64,000 nt of DNA from LMUY01 sp965199095 (GTDB lineage Bacteria; Pseudomonadota; Alphaproteobacteria; Acetobacterales; Acetobacteraceae). This document shows, one piece after another, positions 41,373 to 50,119 of the stretch (position 1 is the first letter of the stretch; every line of letters starts with the position of its first letter). Where the stretch lies: assembly GCA_965199095.1 (NCBI GenBank), contig CBDAQM010000001.1, positions 106,615 to 170,614 of the forward strand, given 5' to 3'. The position numbers and the translations under genes are program-made. The notes beneath the pieces were generated by a model, which had not been told where the DNA came from, made no database searches, and saw only the letters and a list, made by a program, of their open reading frames with translations.

Positions 41373-42457
41373 CAGGCGTGCACCACGGCTCCGGATGGCG
41401 CCCGGCTATGGCCGCTGCCGGGCGCCACCATCAGGCACGCCGCCAAATGCAGCGCCCCCGCCTGCGCCAAGGGCGGGGTCAGCCCGCCGCACACCGGCTC
41501 CGCATACAGGCAACGGGTCCGGAAGCGGCAGCCGGAAGGCGGGTTCACCGGGTTCGGCGGATCGCCCTGCAAGGGCGGCACGGTGCGCCGGTTCGCCGGG
41601 TCCATGCTCGGCCGGCTGTCCAGCAGCGCCGCGGTGTACGGATGCGCCGCATGCCCGTAGATCGCGTCGACCGGCCCGATCTCCGCGATGCGGCCCAGAT
41701 ACATCACCATCACGCGGTCTGACACGTATTGCACCACGTTCAGGTCGTGGCTGATGAACAAATAGGTCAGCCCGAATTGCTCCTTGAGGTCCAGGAGCAG
41801 GTTCAGCACCTGCGCTTCCACGGATTTGTCCAGCGCCGAGACCGGCTCGTCCAGGATCAGCAGCCGCGGGTTGAGCGCCAGCGCCCGGGCGATGTTGATC
41901 CGCTGCCGCTGGCCGCCCGACAATTCGTGCGGGTAGCGGGACGCGAATTGCGCCGGGCTGAGGCCCACCGCCTCCAACAGCTCCTCCGCGCGTTTCACCG
42001 CCGCCCGGCGGCCGACCCCGTGCACCTGCGGCGGAAACGCGATGCTGTCCTGGATCGTCAGCCGCGGGTTCAGCGACGAGTAGGAATCCTGGAACACCAT
42101 CTGCACCTGCCGCCGGTACTCCTTCAGGGACAACCCGCCATGGCCGATCGGCTGCCCGTCGAACACCAGCTCCCCCGCCGTCGGGTCCAGCAGCGCCATG
42201 ATCAGGCGGGACGTGGTCGACTTGCCGCAGCCGCTCTCCCCCACCAACCCGAGCGTCTCACCCTTGCGCACCTCGAACGACAGCTCGTCGACGGCCTGCA
42301 CCACGCCGTTGCTGCGGCCAAGCAGACCGCTCCGCAGCGGGAAGTGCTTGGTCAATCCGCGCACCGTCAGCAGCGGCTGCGCGGCTCCGCCGACATCCGG
42401 GGCCTGCTGAAGCACCGTATCGCCGGCAGCCTGTGGGGCGGCGCCGTATGGAACCAT
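41372..42457 (-). CDS. ABC transporter ATP-binding protein, DppF type
   Basis: Second ATPase of the pair (361 aa): LGLVGESGCGKSTTSRLIMA, QMVFQDSYSSLNP, ELSGGQRQRINIARALA, LLILDEPVSALDKSVEAQ, and C-terminal GCRFRTRCLYAEPVCGG. ATG 42457 has GAAGGAGA about ten bases upstream and is the first gene of the transporter operon. An open frame continues upstream to 43243 but runs antisense to the cysteine hydrolase and is not coding. The operon diverges from the hydrolase/amidase genes across 123 bp. Confidence 0.93.
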   Translation of the reverse strand: MVPYGAAPQAAGDTVLQQAPDVGGAAQPLLTVRGLTKHFPLRSGLLGRSNGVVQAVDELSFEVRKGETLGLVGESGCGKSTTSRLIMALLDPTAGELVFDGQPIGHGGLSLKEYRRQVQMVFQDSYSSLNPRLTIQDSIAFPPQVHGVGRRAAVKRAEELLEAVGLSPAQFASRYPHELSGGQRQRINIARALALNPRLLILDEPVSALDKSVEAQVLNLLLDLKEQFGLTYLFISHDLNVVQYVSDRVMVMYLGRIAEIGPVDAIYGHAAHPYTAALLDSRPSMDPANRRTVPPLQGDPPNPVNPPSGCRFRTRCLYAEPVCGGLTPPLAQAGALHLAACLMVAPGSGHSRAPSGAVVHA

Positions 42458-42580
42458 CGGACGACTGTCTCCTTCGGCAACCCTGGCCTGCAAGAGCCGG
42501 ACCAGCGATGGGCCGCGCGAAGCCCGCGGCGCGTGGCATGGAGGTTGCGAGTGTGCCGACGGACGCGACGGGGCGGGCAC

Positions 42581-43213
42581 ATGGACGAGTACAGCAGGCG
42601 CGGCTACGGCGGCGCCTCGGTCGGGTTCGGCAAGCGGGTCGGCATCGCGGTCGTCGACTTCCAGCGCGCCTTCACCGACCCACGGTTTCCCCTCGGCGGC
42701 GCCGCGCTCACGGAGCGGGCGGTCGTCAACACCGCCACCCTGCTGCACGCCGCCCGGGCGGCCCGCCTGCCGGTCGTCAACTGCTACACCGCCTATCACA
42801 GCGCGGAGGACGCCCCGCACTGGAAAATCCCGCCGGTGTTGGAGGGCCTGCGCCACGGCTCCGAACAGGTGGAGCTCGACCCGCGGATTTACGCCGCCGA
42901 CTACGACGTGCTGCTGTGCAAGACGGGGCCGTCCATCTTCTTCCACACCGCCGCGGCGCCCACCTTCGTCCGCCACTCGGTCGACACCATCATCGTCACC
43001 GGCTGCACCACCTCCGGCTGCATCCGCGCCAGCGTGATCGACGCATTCAGCTACGGCTTCCGCGTCATGGTCCCCGAGGACTGCGTCGGCGACGTGGAGG
43101 ACGCGCCCCATGTCGCCAATCTGCGCGACGTCGGCCGGCGGTATGCGGACGTCGTCGACCTGCAGATCTGCCTCGACCACATCGCCACCCTGCCGCGCCC
43201 GAACGCCCACTGA
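42581..43213 (+). CDS. Cysteine hydrolase (isochorismatase fold, N-carbamoylsarcosine amidohydrolase-like)
   Basis: Hydrolase of 210 aa acting on an amide or carbamoyl bond. Catalytic Asp lies in GIAVVDFQRAFTD, Lys in VLLCKTGPSIFFHT and Cys in VTGCTTSGCIRASVIDAFSY, followed by GFRVMVPEDCVGDVEDAPHV, a pattern close to N-carbamoylsarcosine and biuret hydrolases rather than isochorismatases. It is divergent from the transporter and starts the hydrolase unit with two amidases and an AtzG-like subunit. Biuret-, carbamoyl- or ureido-type substrates are the natural guess from this neighbourhood. Confidence 0.88.
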   Translation: MDEYSRRGYGGASVGFGKRVGIAVVDFQRAFTDPRFPLGGAALTERAVVNTATLLHAARAARLPVVNCYTAYHSAEDAPHWKIPPVLEGLRHGSEQVELDPRIYAADYDVLLCKTGPSIFFHTAAAPTFVRHSVDTIIVTGCTTSGCIRASVIDAFSYGFRVMVPEDCVGDVEDAPHVANLRDVGRRYADVVDLQICLDHIATLPRPNAH

Positions 43214-43284
43214 TCGCGCATCTGTCCGGACCGACGCCCGCAATTGAGGCGCAGGGCCCCGGACCTGCCGCCCCGGAGACGACG

Positions 43285-44691
43285 ATGACCCTGCACTTCC
43301 TCTCCATCGCCGAGGCGCAACGGCGGATCGCCGCGCGCACCCTCTCCCCGGTGGACCTCGTCGAGGCGTTCCTCGCCCGGATCGCCGCCGTGGACCACCT
43401 CATCCACAGCTACATCCTGGTCATGGCCGACCAGGCCCGCGCCGCCGCCCGGCAGGCGGAGGCGGAGATCGCGGCCGGGCGCTGGCGCGGCCCCCTGCAC
43501 GGCATCCCGTTCGGCGTGAAAGACAATTACGACGTCGCGGGCGTGGCCACGACCGGCGCCTCCCGCCTCCGGCTCGACCACGTGGCCAGCGGGACGGCCA
43601 CGGCGGTGCGCAAGCTCCAGGCGGCCGGCGCCATTCTGCTCGGCAAGCTCAACACCTGGGAATACGGCACCGGCACCGGCGCCGTGCACCACGACCTGCC
43701 GTTCGAGGTCGCGCGCAACCCCTGGAACACCGGCCATTTCACCGGCGGCTCCTCCACCGGCGCGGGCGCCAGCGTGGCGGCCGGCACCGCCATGTTCGCC
43801 TTGGGCTCCGATACCGGCGGCTCCGTCCGGTTGCCCGCGGCCGCGTGCGGGCTGCAGGGCATCAAGCCGACCTTCGGCCTCGTCAGCCGCGCCGGCATCC
43901 TGCCCAATTGCTGGTCGCTGGATGTCGCCGGGCCGCTCTGCTGGACCGTGGAGGACGCCGCCATCGTCCTGCGCACCATCGCCGGCTTCGACGCCGCCGA
44001 CCCCTCCAGCGCCCAGGCGCCGCCGGTCGACTACCTGGCTGGCCTGGACGCGGGCGTCCGGGGCCTGCGCCTGGGCATCGTGCGCCGATTCGGCGACGGC
44101 GGCCCGGCGCCCGACCCCGCCAACGCCGCCGCCCTGGAGGCCGCCGCCGCCCTGCTGGCCGACCAGGGCGCCACGGTCACCGAGACGACGCTTCCGGCCC
44201 CGCTGCCGCAGTACGAGGCCGTGACCTCCGTCATCAACTGGTCCGAGAGCTACTCCATCCACGAGCGGGACTTCATGGACCGCGGCGCTGAGATGGGCCA
44301 GGCGCTCCGCGATAAGATGATGAGCGGCTTCACCGTGCGTGCCGCCGACTACCTCGCCGCCCAGCGCGAGCGCCGCAATCTGGCCTTGGGCACCGACGCC
44401 CTGATGCGCTGTTTCGACGCCGTGCTGATGCCGTGCGCCATGCACACCGCGCCACCATTCGCGGATCCGGAAGCCGTCACCGATTTCACCCGGCACAAGA
44501 TGACAACGCCCTTCAACGTTTCCGGCCATCCCGGCATGTCCATCTGCTCCGGCTTCGACCCGGCGGGGCTGCCCACCAACCTGCAGATCGGCGCCCGCTA
44601 TTTCGACGAGGCGATGGTGCTGCGCGTCGCCCGCGCCTACGAGCGCGCCACCCCCTGGCGCGACCGCCGCCCCAGCCTGGAGACCGCATGA
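43285..44691 (+). CDS. Amidase-signature hydrolase (AtzE-like), with AtzG partner
   Basis: Amidase of 468 aa with the Ser-cisSer-Lys triad: Lys79 in GIPFGVKDNYD, Ser156 in HFTGGSSTGAGASVA and Ser180 in GSDTGGSVRLPAA. The start 43285 has GGAG eight bases upstream; the very long frame from 42433 is a shadow. Its stop overlaps the start of a 66-aa AtzG-like gene, the arrangement of two-subunit GatCA/AtzEG-type amidases. It probably hydrolyses an amide or carboxybiuret-like compound brought in by the adjacent ABC transporter. Confidence 0.9.
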   Translation: MTLHFLSIAEAQRRIAARTLSPVDLVEAFLARIAAVDHLIHSYILVMADQARAAARQAEAEIAAGRWRGPLHGIPFGVKDNYDVAGVATTGASRLRLDHVASGTATAVRKLQAAGAILLGKLNTWEYGTGTGAVHHDLPFEVARNPWNTGHFTGGSSTGAGASVAAGTAMFALGSDTGGSVRLPAAACGLQGIKPTFGLVSRAGILPNCWSLDVAGPLCWTVEDAAIVLRTIAGFDAADPSSAQAPPVDYLAGLDAGVRGLRLGIVRRFGDGGPAPDPANAAALEAAAALLADQGATVTETTLPAPLPQYEAVTSVINWSESYSIHERDFMDRGAEMGQALRDKMMSGFTVRAADYLAAQRERRNLALGTDALMRCFDAVLMPCAMHTAPPFADPEAVTDFTRHKMTTPFNVSGHPGMSICSGFDPAGLPTNLQIGARYFDEAMVLRVARAYERATPWRDRRPSLETA

Positions 44692-44888
44692 TGGCCGACA
44701 TGACCCTGGATGAGGTGCAATCCTATGCCGCCCGCCACGGCCTCACCACCGTGACTGCCGAGAACCTCGACCGCATCCGCGCGCTCTCGGCGCACGTCGC
44801 CGCCACCGGGCGCGCCATCCGGCGCATGCCCGACAAGGCCGACGAGCCGGCCACCGTATTCCGCGTCCCGTTGCCGCCGCGGGGCTGA
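44688..44888 (+). CDS. AtzG-like small amidase subunit (DUF4089)
   Basis: A 66-aa protein, MMADMTLDEVQSYAARHGLT, TVTAENLDRIRALSAHVAAT, ending KADEPATVFRVPLPPRG. It is helix-rich with the same C-terminal E-P-A-x-V-F-R as the protein at 36671. ATGATG at 44688 overlaps the amidase stop, so both are translated together. In AtzEG the small protein wraps the amidase and stabilises its active site; a like role is inferred. The gene falls inside a longer non-coding frame and is easy to miss. Confidence 0.65.
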   Translation: MMADMTLDEVQSYAARHGLTTVTAENLDRIRALSAHVAATGRAIRRMPDKADEPATVFRVPLPPRG

Positions 44889-44896
44889 GCGCTGGA

Positions 44897-46204
44897 ATGA
44901 ACGACATGGACCCGGCGGACCTGACGGCGAGCGAGGCGGCGCGGCTGATCGCGGCCGGATCCCTCACGGCGGAAAGCCTGACCCGCGCGACGCTGCGCCG
45001 CATCGCGGCGAGGGATCCGGCGGTGAAGGCGTGGTGCCATGTCGATGGCGACGCCGCACTCCGGCAGGCGCGCGAGCTGGACAAGCGGCCGGTGCGGAGC
45101 CCGATCCACGGCATCCCGATCGGCATCAAGGACGTGATCGACACGTCCGACATGCCGACCCAATACAACTCGCCGCTGTTCGCCGGACACCGTCCCAGCC
45201 TGGACGCCGCCGCCGTTGCCACCCTGCGGGCCGCCGGGGCGGTGATCATCGGCAAGACGGACACCACGGAGTTTGCCGCGGCCGGCCGGCGGGCTGCGAC
45301 GCGCAACCCGCATGATGTGGCCCGGTCGCCCGGTGGCTCGTCCAGCGGGTCGGCCGCGGCGGTGGCGGCCGGCCAGGTGACGCTGGCGCTCGGCACGCAG
45401 ACGGGCGGGTCGATCATCCGGCCGGCATCATTCTGCGGCAGTTTCGCGCTGAAGCCGAGCTGGGGCGCCGTCAGCCGGGAAGGCGCCAAGATCTACAGCG
45501 TGACGTTGGATACGATCGGGTGGTATGGCCGCGCGCCCGAAGATCTGGACCTGCTATGCGAGGTGTTCGGCCTGCACGACGATGCGCCGGTCCGCCCCGT
45601 CACGGCAGTCGGCGCCCGCATCGCCGTCTGCCGGACGCCGGACTGGGACAGCGCCACCCCGGGCACACCTGAGGCACTGGACGCCGCCGCGGAAGGCTTG
45701 CGAAGGGCCGGCGCCACCGTCACGACCCTAACCCTGCCGCCCGCCTTCGACGGCCTGGGTGAGATGCAGCGCGTGGTCATGCATGCCGAGGGGCGGGCGG
45801 CGTTCCTCAGCCTGGCCCGCATGATGCCGCATGGCCTGCATGACGATTTCCATGCCCGCGTCGAAAACCGGGATGGCTATAGCAGGCGGCGGCTGCTCGA
45901 CGCCTATGACCACGCGGCGGCCTGCCGGAGCCAATTCGATGCGATCGCCGGGACGTTCGATGCCGTGCTCACCCCCAGCGCACCGGGCGAGGCGCCGCTG
46001 GGCGATGATCCGGGCAATGCCGTGTTCAACCGGGTCTGGACGCTGTTGCACGTTCCCTGCGTCAACCTGCCGGGATTCTACGGACCTTCTGGATTGCCGA
46101 TCGGCGTCACCCTGACCAGCCCCCGCTTCACGGACCGCCAGTTGGTCGCGACGGCCTGCGCGCTGGCGCCCGTGATGGCGGCAGCCGGGGCCGCGTCACG
46201 GTAG
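44897..46204 (+). CDS. Amidase-signature hydrolase
   Basis: Second intact amidase (435 aa). Triad Lys78 (IPIGIKDVIDT), Ser148 (RSPGGSSSGSAAAVA) and Ser172 (GTQTGGSIIRPAS). It begins eight bases after the AtzG-like stop, so the cysteine hydrolase, amidase, AtzG-like and this gene form one plus-strand unit. It resembles the allophanate-hydrolase/GatA-like branch with no C-terminal extension. The unit ends at a hairpin terminator shared with the convergent binding-protein gene. Confidence 0.9.
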   Translation: MNDMDPADLTASEAARLIAAGSLTAESLTRATLRRIAARDPAVKAWCHVDGDAALRQARELDKRPVRSPIHGIPIGIKDVIDTSDMPTQYNSPLFAGHRPSLDAAAVATLRAAGAVIIGKTDTTEFAAAGRRAATRNPHDVARSPGGSSSGSAAAVAAGQVTLALGTQTGGSIIRPASFCGSFALKPSWGAVSREGAKIYSVTLDTIGWYGRAPEDLDLLCEVFGLHDDAPVRPVTAVGARIAVCRTPDWDSATPGTPEALDAAAEGLRRAGATVTTLTLPPAFDGLGEMQRVVMHAEGRAAFLSLARMMPHGLHDDFHARVENRDGYSRRRLLDAYDHAAACRSQFDAIAGTFDAVLTPSAPGEAPLGDDPGNAVFNRVWTLLHVPCVNLPGFYGPSGLPIGVTLTSPRFTDRQLVATACALAPVMAAAGAASR

Positions 46205-46211
46205 TGCTCCT

Positions 46212-46232
46212 CCCTCTCCTTCTGGGAGAGGG
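46212..46232. terminator. Bidirectional hairpin terminator
   Basis: CCCTCTCC (46212-46219) pairs exactly with GGAGAGGG (46225-46232) around a 5-nt loop, between the convergent stops at 46204 and 46264. A short CTTTCG follows on the plus strand. There is no long U-tract, so efficiency is uncertain. Confidence 0.5.
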
Positions 46233-46263
46233 CTTTCGCAGGACAAGTTGAAACGATCGTCCG

Positions 46264-47877
46264 CTAGCCAGGGTAGACGGGCGTCAAATCCTGGAACCAG
46301 CTCTGCGCCTCCACATAGCCCTTCATGTTGCCGGCCAGGGCGCGCGGGTTCAGGTCGTGGACCACCCAAATCCACATGGCCTGGTCCACCAGATAGGTGT
46401 GCAGCTGCGCCAGGATCTTGTCCTGCTCCGCCGGCACGAAAGCGAGCTTGGCCTTTTGGCATAGATCATCGGCCACCGGATCCTTGTAGCCGCCCCAGTT
46501 GTAGCCGGCGGGCGGCACCATCGGGCTCCAGGCCACGTTGATCAGCCCGATGTCCGGGTCATAGAAGGCCCAGCTGTTGTTCAGCCCATCGACGCCCTTG
46601 TTCTCCGGTGCGGCCGCGCCGGAACGCCGCCGGCCACGCAGCGTCTCCCACTCCATGACTTGGAAATCCAGCTTCACGCCCACGTCGGCGAAGTTCTGCT
46701 GGATGCTGTCGTTCATCGGCCCGGGCTGCATCTGTCCCGACCCGGCGGTCGAGATCGCGAAGGTCAGGTGTAACGGATTGGCGGGACCATGCCCCGCCTC
46801 CATCAGCAGCTTGCGCGCCTGATCCGGGTCGTAGGTGATGTCGAAGCTCGGCGTGCCGAACCAGGGATGGCCGGGATACACCATGCCCTTGGCGGGTTGC
46901 GCCGTGCCTCCTAGCAAGCCGACCAGGCTCTCACGGTCGATGGCGAGATTGAGCGCCTTGCGCACCCGGATGTCGCGCATGGGCGAGCCTTCGCCGTAGT
47001 TCAGGATGTACGGCCAGATATGCGGGTATTTGTTGGTCACGACCTGCATGCCCGACGCTTTCAACCGGTCGATCGCATCCGGCGGCGGCGCCTCGATCCA
47101 ATCGACCTGGCCGGAGAGCAGGGCGGCCACCCGCGTGTTGACGTCTGGCACGGGCAGCAGCACCTGCCGGTCGGAGGCTGGGATGCGCGCCTTGTCCCAG
47201 TATTTCGTGTTGCGCACCAACTCGGCCCGGCTGCGCGGCACCAGCTTCTCCAACACCCACGGGCCCGTTCCGGAGGGTTGGCTGGCGACCTTGTTCCAGT
47301 CGCGGCCCAGCTTCTCCCAATTCGCCGGGCTCGACATGTAGATGTTCGCGATCTGGTATGGGATGACGGCGTCGGCGCGTTTGGCCGTGATCTCCACCGT
47401 CAAATCGTCGACTTTTCGGTAGGACGCGATCGGGGCCACATAGGTCGCCCCTTGCGCCGCCTGCGCCGGGTCGAACTGCGGCGATGCCTTGTCGGAGAGC
47501 TTGTCGAGGTTGAACACCACGGCGTCCGCGTTGAAGGCGGATCCATCGTGGAACGTCACGTCCGGCCGCAGATGGAACGTCCAGACCTTATGGGTCTCGT
47601 CGTCAGACGACCAGGACAGTGCCAGGCCGGGGCGCAGCGTCGCGAGCGTGTCGTGTTTCGACAAATCCCAATTGATCAGCGCATCGTAGAGCTGGTAGCC
47701 GATGAAGCGCTGCCCTTCTCCCCCCTGGCTCGGCTGCCCGGTGGTCAAAGGAATATCTGCGACGGTCATCGCGACGCGGAGCACCTTTTCCGGCGCTGCG
47801 GCTACGGCGGCAACGGGGACCAACGGCAGGGTCAGGGCAGCCGAGGCCGAACTCAAGGCGGCACGACGCGTCAGCAT
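46264..47877 (-). CDS. ABC transporter substrate-binding protein, family 5, paralog
   Basis: Binding protein of 537 aa with a twin-arginine-type signal (MLTRRAALSSASAALTLPLV). It has HLRPDVTFHDGSAFNADAV, DIRVRKALNLAIDRESLVGL and PPPDAIDRLKASGMQVVTNK, clearly a sister of the protein at 36876. It is monocistronic, with no permease beside it, so it probably docks on the transporter at 38516-42457 and widens its substrate range. It is convergent with the amidase operon. Confidence 0.93.
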   Translation of the reverse strand: MLTRRAALSSASAALTLPLVPVAAVAAAPEKVLRVAMTVADIPLTTGQPSQGGEGQRFIGYQLYDALINWDLSKHDTLATLRPGLALSWSSDDETHKVWTFHLRPDVTFHDGSAFNADAVVFNLDKLSDKASPQFDPAQAAQGATYVAPIASYRKVDDLTVEITAKRADAVIPYQIANIYMSSPANWEKLGRDWNKVASQPSGTGPWVLEKLVPRSRAELVRNTKYWDKARIPASDRQVLLPVPDVNTRVAALLSGQVDWIEAPPPDAIDRLKASGMQVVTNKYPHIWPYILNYGEGSPMRDIRVRKALNLAIDRESLVGLLGGTAQPAKGMVYPGHPWFGTPSFDITYDPDQARKLLMEAGHGPANPLHLTFAISTAGSGQMQPGPMNDSIQQNFADVGVKLDFQVMEWETLRGRRRSGAAAPENKGVDGLNNSWAFYDPDIGLINVAWSPMVPPAGYNWGGYKDPVADDLCQKAKLAFVPAEQDKILAQLHTYLVDQAMWIWVVHDLNPRALAGNMKGYVEAQSWFQDLTPVYPG

Positions 47878-47949
47878 GCACCAGGTCCCCTATGAACTGT
47901 AGCGGCACGCACACGCACGATCCATGCCACCCCACCGGCCATCGGCTCG

Positions 47950-48337
47950 ACCGCGCGTGGTCGGGGCGGCGACCGGTTACGCGGGGTCGCGGTCATCGAG
48001 CCCGCCGCGCCGTGCGAGGAGCTTCTTCGGCTCGCCGCGGCTGGCGTCGTCGGCATCAGGCTGAACTTGGTGGGGCGGCCGCTTCCCGACCTGGCTGCTG
48101 CCGAGTGGACCATACTGGAGCGGCGTCAGCGGGGAGCATCTCGCTCTGGGGCTGTTTGCGAAGCTGCGCGATGCGTTCGGCTTGCACCGGCTGCTCTGGG
48201 GGAGCGACTGGCCGCGCACGCAATTCGAAGGCACGGAAACGTACTCCAAGAGCAGGCAGTTCCTCGGCCAACTGACCGGTGACGAGGCGATCACCGCGTC
48301 CGTGCTCGCATCACCCCGGGACCTGCTGCACGTGTGA
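47950..48337 (+). pseudogene. Amidohydrolase (LigI-like), relic
   Basis: The first frame reads GDRLRGVAVIEPAAPCEELL then AAAGVVGIRLNLVGRPLPDL, the middle of a PDC-lactonase-like amidohydrolase. Around 48110-48135 sequence is lost and another frame gives FGLHRLLWGSDWPRTQFEGT, SRQFLGQLTGDEAITASVLA and a stop at 48337. The HxH-containing N-terminus is missing. It is a deleted, frameshifted remnant related to the gene at 32104. Confidence 0.75.
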
Positions 48338-48369
48338 CGTGGAGTAAGGCACCGCGCGGTATTTACGCT

Positions 48370-49284
48370 TCAACCTTGGGCCGCGAGTGAGGCGGTAAAG
48401 GCATCGATTTCGCTGCCGAGCGGCAGGCTGCGCTGGCTTCCGGCCACCGTACAGGCGAGCGCCGCGGCAACACAGGCGCGAGCGAGTGCAGCGGACAGAG
48501 GACGCTGCCTGCTCACGGACGCCGCGAGAGTGCCGACGAAGCAGTCTCCCGCCGCGGTCGTGTCCACCGCGGCAACACGGGGCGCGGCGACGCGGATCGG
48601 ACCGTCCGGACCGCCTGCCTCGGCGCCCTCGCGGCCCAGGGTGCGAATGACCGTCACCCCGAGCGCCGAATGCAGCGCCGCCGCATGCGCCTCGCAGCCA
48701 AGTTGGGCCGCCAGCACCGCAGCCTCATCCTCATTGACGACGATCAGGCTGGCGGTTCGCAGGGTCTCCCGCGACAGCGGCCGGGCCGGGGCAAGGTTCA
48801 AGATGACGCGCATGCCGGCTGCGTGTGCCCGGTGCATGGCGGCAGCAATGTGTTCGGGCTCTGCCTCCATCTGCACGACCAGAACGCAGCCCGGCTTCAG
48901 GAGCGAATCAGGCAAATCCTCGGCGGTCAGCAGGGCGTTGGCGCCCAGCGCCACCGTGATTTGATTACGGCCGCCCCGGTCCGTGGAAACCCCGGCGCAG
49001 CCCGTATTCACGCCTGGGATGCGCCGCAGATAGGTCAAACCTACGCCCGACTCTGTCATGCCTGCCAGGGCCAGCGGGGCCAGGTCATCCTCGCCCACCG
49101 CACCCACCATTTGCACGACTGCCCCGTCCTTGCGGGCCGCAACGGCCTGGTTCGCGCCTTTGCCGCCCGGTTGCATGGAAAAGCCGTGGGCGAGCCGGGT
49201 CTGGCCGGGCGCCGGCAGCGCCTCCATCGCAAAGACCATGTCCAGGTTGATGGACCCGAAAACGACGATGTCGGCGTGGGCCAT
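48370..49284 (-). CDS. Ribokinase-like PfkB carbohydrate kinase
   Basis: Sugar kinase of 304 aa. VVFGSINLDMVFAMEALPAP and GFSMQPGGKGANQAVAAR are the ribokinase N-terminal and PfkB-1 signatures; AAVDTTAAGDCFVGTLAASV is PfkB-2 with the catalytic Asp and anion hole. It is the last gene of the operon, eight bases after the binding-protein stop. Together with RpiB it would turn a pentose-like sugar into a phosphate that enters the pentose phosphate pathway, if the sugar is ribose-like. Confidence 0.92.
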   Translation of the reverse strand: MAHADIVVFGSINLDMVFAMEALPAPGQTRLAHGFSMQPGGKGANQAVAARKDGAVVQMVGAVGEDDLAPLALAGMTESGVGLTYLRRIPGVNTGCAGVSTDRGGRNQITVALGANALLTAEDLPDSLLKPGCVLVVQMEAEPEHIAAAMHRAHAAGMRVILNLAPARPLSRETLRTASLIVVNEDEAAVLAAQLGCEAHAAALHSALGVTVIRTLGREGAEAGGPDGPIRVAAPRVAAVDTTAAGDCFVGTLAASVSRQRPLSAALARACVAAALACTVAGSQRSLPLGSEIDAFTASLAAQG

Positions 49285-49291
49285 GGCCAGC

Positions 49292-50098
49292 TCAGTGCAC
49301 CTGGGGCGGCTGCATCGCGGCTGGCAGGTCGACCTTGTAATAGGTCTTGTAGATCGTGTTCAGCTTGCCGTTCTGCAGATTGGCCAAGACCCAGTCATTC
49401 AGCTTTGCCAGCAGCCGCGGCTCGCCCTTCTTCAGCCCGATGGCGATGTCGAAATTGTCGAGCACGAATTTGGGCGCGAAGCCGGAGGCCGGGTTCTTCT
49501 GCTTGACCGCGTCAACCAGGGCCACGGATGTCGCGATCAGTTGCGATTGCCCAGTCGCACCCGCCGTCACCAGGGTGGCGTCGTCATCGTAGCGCTGCAC
49601 GGTGAAGCCGTTCGCGTCCGCCAACGCGGTCAGCCTGCTGTCCTGCGTCGTCCCGCGGGTCACGGCGACGGTCATGCCCTTCAGCGCGGCGATGCTGTCG
49701 ACGTGCACGCTTGGCGCACCCCCGACGACGGATTGCAGCACGGTGTAGGCGCGGCTGAAGTCGATGACCTTGGCACGGTCCGGCGTCACCGACAGCGTGG
49801 AGATGATGATGTCCGCCTTGCCCGAAAGCACGTTGGGAATGCGGGTCGCGCCGGTGGTAGGCACGAATTCGAGCTTGAGGCCCCAATCCTTCGCGAGCAG
49901 TTGCGCCGTCTCCACGTCGGAGCCGACGGGCTGCATCTGCGCGTTCATCATCCCCGCCGGCGGAATGGCGACGTCGGTCGCGACGCGGAGCGTGCCCGAC
50001 CGCATGATGTCGTCCAACTGGTCCGCCCAAACCGGCGCCGCATGGGCCACCAGCGCCGCCAAACCCACGATCCCCGCCAGCATTCCTCGCCTGGTCAT
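49292..50098 (-). CDS. ABC transporter substrate-binding protein, family 3
   Basis: Periplasmic binding protein of 268 aa, signal peptide MTRRGMLAGIVGLAALVAHA, then SGTLRVATDVAIPPAGMMNA, GSDVETAQLLAKDWGLKLEF, VLSGKADIIISTLSVTPDRA and FDIAIGLKKGEPRLLAKLND, the polar-amino-acid/opine type. It is encoded with its ATPase and two permeases amid sugar genes, so its ligand may be a sugar acid or amino-sugar compound rather than an amino acid. Confidence 0.92.
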   Translation of the reverse strand: MTRRGMLAGIVGLAALVAHAAPVWADQLDDIMRSGTLRVATDVAIPPAGMMNAQMQPVGSDVETAQLLAKDWGLKLEFVPTTGATRIPNVLSGKADIIISTLSVTPDRAKVIDFSRAYTVLQSVVGGAPSVHVDSIAALKGMTVAVTRGTTQDSRLTALADANGFTVQRYDDDATLVTAGATGQSQLIATSVALVDAVKQKNPASGFAPKFVLDNFDIAIGLKKGEPRLLAKLNDWVLANLQNGKLNTIYKTYYKVDLPAAMQPPQVH

Positions 50099-50119
50099 CC
50101 GTCTTCTCCCTGATGTTTG

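Noticed and set aside
42458..43243. Upstream extension of the DppF-like ATPase frame
   Set aside because: It is antisense to the cysteine hydrolase, and a good ribosome-binding site marks the start at 42457.
42433..44691. 752-codon frame spanning the cysteine hydrolase and first amidase
   Set aside because: Only the part from 43285 is amidase-like; upstream it is an Arg-rich shadow of the cysteine hydrolase gene.
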